From Afipia sp. (GTDB lineage Bacteria > Pseudomonadota > Alphaproteobacteria > Rhizobiales > Xanthobacteraceae), in the NCBI GenBank assembly GCA_020056155.1, contig JAGVII010000827.1:1-16956 (forward strand): 16,956 nucleotides of DNA, in the 5' to 3' direction. Shown here piece by piece: positions 13,383 through 16,956 of the stretch (its first letter is position 1; the number at the start of each line of letters is the position of its first letter). Under the pieces are notes generated by a model. It searched no databases. It was not told the DNA's origin and saw only the letters and a program-made list of their open reading frames with translations. The position numbers were made by a program, and so were the translations under genes.

Positions 13383-15137
13383 CTACGCCTTTGCCAACGT
13401 GCCGCTTGATGACGGCCGCACGGGCGCGATCCGATTTGGCTCAAGTACCTTCTTCAGAACCTCATCCTTCGGGCCATAAGCTTGCATTTCGCCATTTGAC
13501 ATCGCCAAAATAAGATCCACGCCTGCAAGCGCTGCCGGGCGGTGCGCCACTATAATCACGATGCCGCCCCGGCTGCGAATTCCGGCAACGGCTTGCGCCA
13601 GCGCACGATCCCCTTCGGCATCAAGATTTGAATTAGGTTCATCGAGAACAACCAGAAATGGCGAGCCAAACAAGGCCCGCGCCAAGGCTACGCGCTGACG
13701 CTGGCCTGCCGAAAGTGCAGCGCCGCTTTCACCTATGATCGTCTGATATCCATCCGGAAACTGCACGATCATCTCGTGAATTCCAGCGGCCTGTGCCGCC
13801 TCAATGATGGCTGGAGACTGCGCGTCAGGATCGAAGCGGGCTATGTTCTCGGCAACCGAGCCGTCGAACAATTCAACGTCTTGCGGCAAATATCCTATGT
13901 ATTGACCGAGCATTTCCGCATCCCACTGCTGGATCGCGGCACCGTCGAACCTGACCTTTCCCCGAGCCGTTTGCCAGACTCCAACGATCGCCCGCGCCAG
14001 TGAAGATTTGCCAGACGCACTCGGACCGATAATCCCCAAGGCCTGTCCGGCCTCCAGACGAAAGCTCACATTGTTGACGACAAGCTTCTGCAATCCGGCG
14101 GGAGTAATGCTGACACCTTCGACGGACAACTGCTTCTTTGGGGCAGGAAGGACCATGGGCGGGGCTGCTGGGGTCAGGCGGTTGAGGAGCTCCGACAAAC
14201 GTTTCCAGCTCTGCAGCGCAGATAAAAGTCCCTTCCAGTTGGCAATGGCAAGCTCTATGGGAGCGAGCGAGCGGGACGTCAAAATGGAGCTCGCGATGAT
14301 AACGCCAGCGGTTGCCTGCTGATTGATGACGAGATATGCACCGACTGCAAGAACAGCGGACTGCAACATCATTCGCATGACCCGCGAGGCAGCTCCAAGG
14401 CCGCCCGCGGCATCCGCTGCTTCACGTTGAGTATCAAGATACTGCTGGTTCGACTTACTCCATCTGGCAAACAGACGGCCCTTCATTCCCATGGAACGCA
14501 GGACTTCAGCATTACGACGGCTTGCTTCTAGCAGGCTCATTCGCGCCGATGCAAAACCGGACGACGCCTTCACTGGCGATCGAGTCAACGCATCTGTTAG
14601 AAGCGTCACCGCGATCAGAAGAAGCGCGCCAATCAGTGCTGCGATTCCAATCCAGAAGTGAAAGGCAAAGCACAGTCCGAGATAGAGCGGCATCCAAGGT
14701 AAGTCAAAAAGCGCCGTTGGGCCAAGGCCCGAGAGGAAGCCTCGAATTTGGTCGATGTCGCGGACCGGCTGGAGACCATCACCGTGCGACTGTGACGAAA
14801 GCGGGAGTTGAACGATGGCGTCATACACCCCCGCACTCAGTTGATCTCCCAACACACCACCGATCCGAACCAGCAGCCTACCCCGGATGGCGTCAAGAAC
14901 TCCCTGGAACGCATAGAGTATTATCACCAGGACGACGAGGCCAGCTAAGGTGGGCAGGCTTCGGCTTGGAATAACACGATCATAGACCTGCAGCATGAAA
15001 AACGAGCCGGTCAGCATCAAGATATTGATGACGGCCGTAAACACACCGATCGCAAGAAAACCTCGACGGCTCGCCGAGATCGCTGTCTTCAGCAGCGATT
15101 TCGACAATTCGTCCGACCGGGACAAAGTCTGAGTCAT
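13383..15137 (-). CDS. Type I secretion ABC exporter, permease/ATPase (PrtD-like)
   Basis: The 584-residue protein fuses an N-terminal transmembrane domain (about residues 25-300, with MLTGSFFMLQVYDRVIPSRS early, typical of PrtD) to an ATPase domain. The ATPase has Walker A GPSASGKSS (371-379), Q-loop YLPQD, signature LSAGQRQR (475-482), Walker B FLVVLDEP (494-501) and H-loop VAHR. There is no N-terminal C39-like domain, as expected for the PrtD/AprD class exporting RTX proteins by a C-terminal signal. It starts 7 bp after the RTX gene stop and ends 1 bp before the adaptor start, so the three genes form one operon. No Shine-Dalgarno sequence precedes its ATG, suggesting translational coupling to the RTX gene. 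Confidence 0.93.
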   Translation of the reverse strand: MTQTLSRSDELSKSLLKTAISASRRGFLAIGVFTAVINILMLTGSFFMLQVYDRVIPSRSLPTLAGLVVLVIILYAFQGVLDAIRGRLLVRIGGVLGDQLSAGVYDAIVQLPLSSQSHGDGLQPVRDIDQIRGFLSGLGPTALFDLPWMPLYLGLCFAFHFWIGIAALIGALLLIAVTLLTDALTRSPVKASSGFASARMSLLEASRRNAEVLRSMGMKGRLFARWSKSNQQYLDTQREAADAAGGLGAASRVMRMMLQSAVLAVGAYLVINQQATAGVIIASSILTSRSLAPIELAIANWKGLLSALQSWKRLSELLNRLTPAAPPMVLPAPKKQLSVEGVSITPAGLQKLVVNNVSFRLEAGQALGIIGPSASGKSSLARAIVGVWQTARGKVRFDGAAIQQWDAEMLGQYIGYLPQDVELFDGSVAENIARFDPDAQSPAIIEAAQAAGIHEMIVQFPDGYQTIIGESGAALSAGQRQRVALARALFGSPFLVVLDEPNSNLDAEGDRALAQAVAGIRSRGGIVIIVAHRPAALAGVDLILAMSNGEMQAYGPKDEVLKKVLEPNRIAPVRPSSSGTLAKA

Positions 15138-15144
15138 GTTTCAG

Positions 15145-16956
15145 TTACACAACCCGGAAATCGTCGACATGCAGGCTCGCGAGCGCGACATTCTGCAGAA
15201 GAACACTCGTCGACGCGTCAATCGTGACGATCGTATCGTTTCCAGATGCACTCGCCGCAGCGAAAGCAGCAGTCGAATCCGCAAAGAGCCCATCCCGGAA
15301 TTCAAGGACATCGTGGCCAGCGCTAAAGTCCGTAATGGTGTCTTGACCCGATCCGGCGCGGAAAATGAACGCATCGTCGCCACTACCACCGCTTAGAGTG
15401 TCGTTTCCACCATCACCGTAAATCGTGTCATTCCACGAGGACCCGGAAATCGTATCGTTGCCGCTCGTGCCACGATACCAGGCATTGGAATTGAGCGTGG
15501 CCCGATCCCAACTACTGCCGTTCGCAAACTCAATCTTCTCTAGACCCCAATAATCGGTCTGGGAATAGAACTGCTCATCCAGCGTAATCGTCTGGCCGTT
15601 CGAATTGACCTTTACAACCAGATGCACTCCGACGCGGCTGAACGTGAGATCGCTTGCGTTCAGATCTGTGAACCGCAAGGTATCCTCATCTGTGGTCGAT
15701 CCGCTTTCGTCGTCGATATAGTCGTTTCCGTCTCCCAGAGAGTAGACATAGGTGTCGCTGCCCTGACCGCTGTTAAAACGATCGTCGCCCAAGCCACCCT
15801 TGAACGTATCATCCCATGAAGATCCAGAGATCGTATCGTTGCCGTTTGTGCCACGATACCATGCATTCGAATTGAGCATGGCCCGATTCCAGCTACTGCC
15901 GTCTGCAAATTCAACCTTCTCCAGACCCCAGTTCGCGGATTGCGAATAGAATTGCTCATCCAGCGTAATCGTCTGCCCGTTTGAATTAACCGTCACGATC
16001 AAATGAACACCGATACGGCTGAATGTAAGATCGCTTGCATTCAGATTTGTAAGCCGCAAGGTGTCGATTTCAGTCGTCGACCCGCTCTCATCGTCGATAT
16101 AGTCGTTCCCGTCACCCAGAGCGTAGATGTAGGTGTCGTTACCCGCGCCGCTGTTGAAACGATCGTCACCTAAACCGCCGTTGAATACATCGTCGCCTGA
16201 GGTTCCATTCAACGTATCATTGGCAGTGGTACCGTTGATCCAGGCTTGCGCGGCAATTTCCGCCCTGTCCCATGTGGTGTTATCCGCAAAGACCAGTTGC
16301 TCAATGCCATTTGTTCCGTTGAACTGGTTTTCGACCTTCAATGTCTCGCCGGTCGCACCGATCTGAATAATCAGATCGTTGCCACTTCTATTAAACACGA
16401 GATCCAAACTGGTCAGACCAGCGAGTTTAACGATATCGGTACCTGCATCAGAACTACTCTCAGAAATCGTGTCATTTCCGGAGCCAGAACCATAAATATA
16501 GGTATCGCCGCTGCCTCCACCGCGAACGTTATCGTTGCCGGCAAGGCCGTCCAGAGTATCCGCATCGGCAGAACCGTACAGGGTTTCGCCGCTGCTGGTC
16601 CCAACAATCCAGGCCGCCGCCTGCATCTGGCTGCGATCCCAAGTCGTACCGTCGGCAAACAAGACCTGTTCAATGCCGTTGGTACCGTTGAACTGATTGG
16701 AAATCGCAAGAACTTCGCCGGTTGCGACAATCGTGATCAGAAGGTCGTTTGATTGCCGCGTAAAGCTCACGTCAGAGCTGACGATGCCGATGAGCTTGAT
16801 AACATCAGCACCTGTATCTGAACTACTCTCGGAGATCCTGTCGTTACCAAATCCAACGCCGTAATAGTAGATGTCGTCCCCACCAAGTCCGTACAATGTG
16901 TCATTTCCGACCTTTGCATAGTAGGTATCGGCGTCAGAGGATCCATAAATCGTATC
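15145..16956 (-). CDS. RTX-type calcium-binding secreted protein, C-terminal part (partial)
   Basis: At least 604 residues are visible and the frame stays open to the right edge, so the true start lies outside the window. The visible part consists of four tandem modules, each with a GNDT/GSGDD-type glycine-aspartate stretch followed by a haemolysin-type calcium-binding-related domain. The first two share ESSSD, ATGE and NQFNGTNGIEQ, the next two YIDDESGSTT, NSNGQTITLDEQFYSQ and SNAWYRGT. A more classical RTX stretch follows (YGDGGNDTLSGGSGDDAFIF), then DTITDFSAGHDVLEF and a C-terminal signal-like tail ending LASLHVDDFRVV. It is the likely export substrate of the adjoining type I system. The activity cannot be inferred because the N-terminal part is missing. 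Confidence 0.9.
   Translation of the reverse strand, partial: DTIYGSSDADTYYAKVGNDTLYGLGGDDIYYYGVGFGNDRISESSSDTGADVIKLIGIVSSDVSFTRQSNDLLITIVATGEVLAISNQFNGTNGIEQVLFADGTTWDRSQMQAAAWIVGTSSGETLYGSADADTLDGLAGNDNVRGGGSGDTYIYGSGSGNDTISESSSDAGTDIVKLAGLTSLDLVFNRSGNDLIIQIGATGETLKVENQFNGTNGIEQLVFADNTTWDRAEIAAQAWINGTTANDTLNGTSGDDVFNGGLGDDRFNSGAGNDTYIYALGDGNDYIDDESGSTTEIDTLRLTNLNASDLTFSRIGVHLIVTVNSNGQTITLDEQFYSQSANWGLEKVEFADGSSWNRAMLNSNAWYRGTNGNDTISGSSWDDTFKGGLGDDRFNSGQGSDTYVYSLGDGNDYIDDESGSTTDEDTLRFTDLNASDLTFSRVGVHLVVKVNSNGQTITLDEQFYSQTDYWGLEKIEFANGSSWDRATLNSNAWYRGTSGNDTISGSSWNDTIYGDGGNDTLSGGSGDDAFIFRAGSGQDTITDFSAGHDVLEFRDGLFADSTAAFAAASASGNDTIVTIDASTSVLLQNVALASLHVDDFRVV
15451..16950 (-). repeat. Four in-frame tandem modules inside the RTX gene (381, 381, 369, 369 bp)
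   Basis: Homologous codons (the D/E-T of the DTI-x-G motif) recur at 15451, 15832, 16213, 16582 and 16951. This gives units of 127, 127, 123 and 123 residues. The two 127-residue units are nearly identical to each other, and the two 123-residue units form a separate, more diverged pair. A fifth unit begins at the right edge. Confidence 0.85.

Noticed and set aside
12626..13513. A 295-codon open frame on the plus strand
   Set aside because: It is antisense to the HlyD-type adaptor gene and has no recognisable domain.
15145..16896. RTX gene beginning at 16896
   Set aside because: The codon there is TTG (Leu) in the middle of a repeat, and the frame stays open with RTX-like sequence to the window edge.
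15451..16950. CRISPR-like or satellite reading of the periodic sequence
   Set aside because: The 369/381-bp periods are in frame, protein-level repeats of RTX modules with no spacer-repeat structure.

Overview
The window looks like chromosomal DNA of an alphaproteobacterium, most likely Bradyrhizobium or a close relative (Nitrobacteraceae). This is inferred from the GC-rich, dense gene layout, the IS66-type and integrase relics, the CAGGGAA-rich intergenic DNA and the protein families; no rRNA or other marker gene is present to prove it.

Region 1 (1-10951) is mainly a catabolic locus read on the minus strand. Nearest the regulator is an ABC importer of the SsuABC/TauABC/NMT1 type (ATPase 9173-10027, permease 8400-9176, periplasmic binding protein 7350-8375). 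It is followed by a deaminase-type amidohydrolase (5901-7337), a small NTF2/SnoaL-like protein (5428-5856) and a cytosine-deaminase-like amidohydrolase (4109-5416). A divergent GntR/FCD repressor gene (10169-10951) sits upstream, and the shared intergenic region holds three TGCATGCA-type palindromes. Further along the same strand lie a 3-hydroxyisobutyrate-dehydrogenase-like reductase (1770-2672), a beta-keto acid cleavage enzyme (886-1719), then a VOC-fold protein (196-705) and the N-terminus of a flavin-dependent monooxygenase (1-178). The last two have their own promoter region carrying a perfect inverted repeat (738-755). The picture is uptake and hydrolysis of a small, probably nitrogen-containing compound, plus oxidation and C-C cleavage steps. 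The substrate cannot be read from sequence.

Region 2 (2981-3877, plus strand) interrupts the locus: a decayed HvfC/BufC (DUF2063) gene with one frameshift and one TGA nonsense codon, overlapped by an intact DoxX gene. This looks like the tail of a Buf/Hvf-type operon.

Region 3 (10952-12070) is a graveyard of mobile DNA: a tyrosine-recombinase C-terminal relic, a patch of CAGGGAA direct and inverted repeats, and an IS66-family relic with broken tnpA, tnpB and probable tnpC pieces.

Region 4 (12071-16956, minus strand) is a compact type I secretion operon: the 3' part of an RTX protein built from 123- and 127-residue tandem modules, its ABC exporter and the HlyD-type adaptor. The RTX gene runs off the right edge. 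No TolC-type outer-membrane gene is in view.
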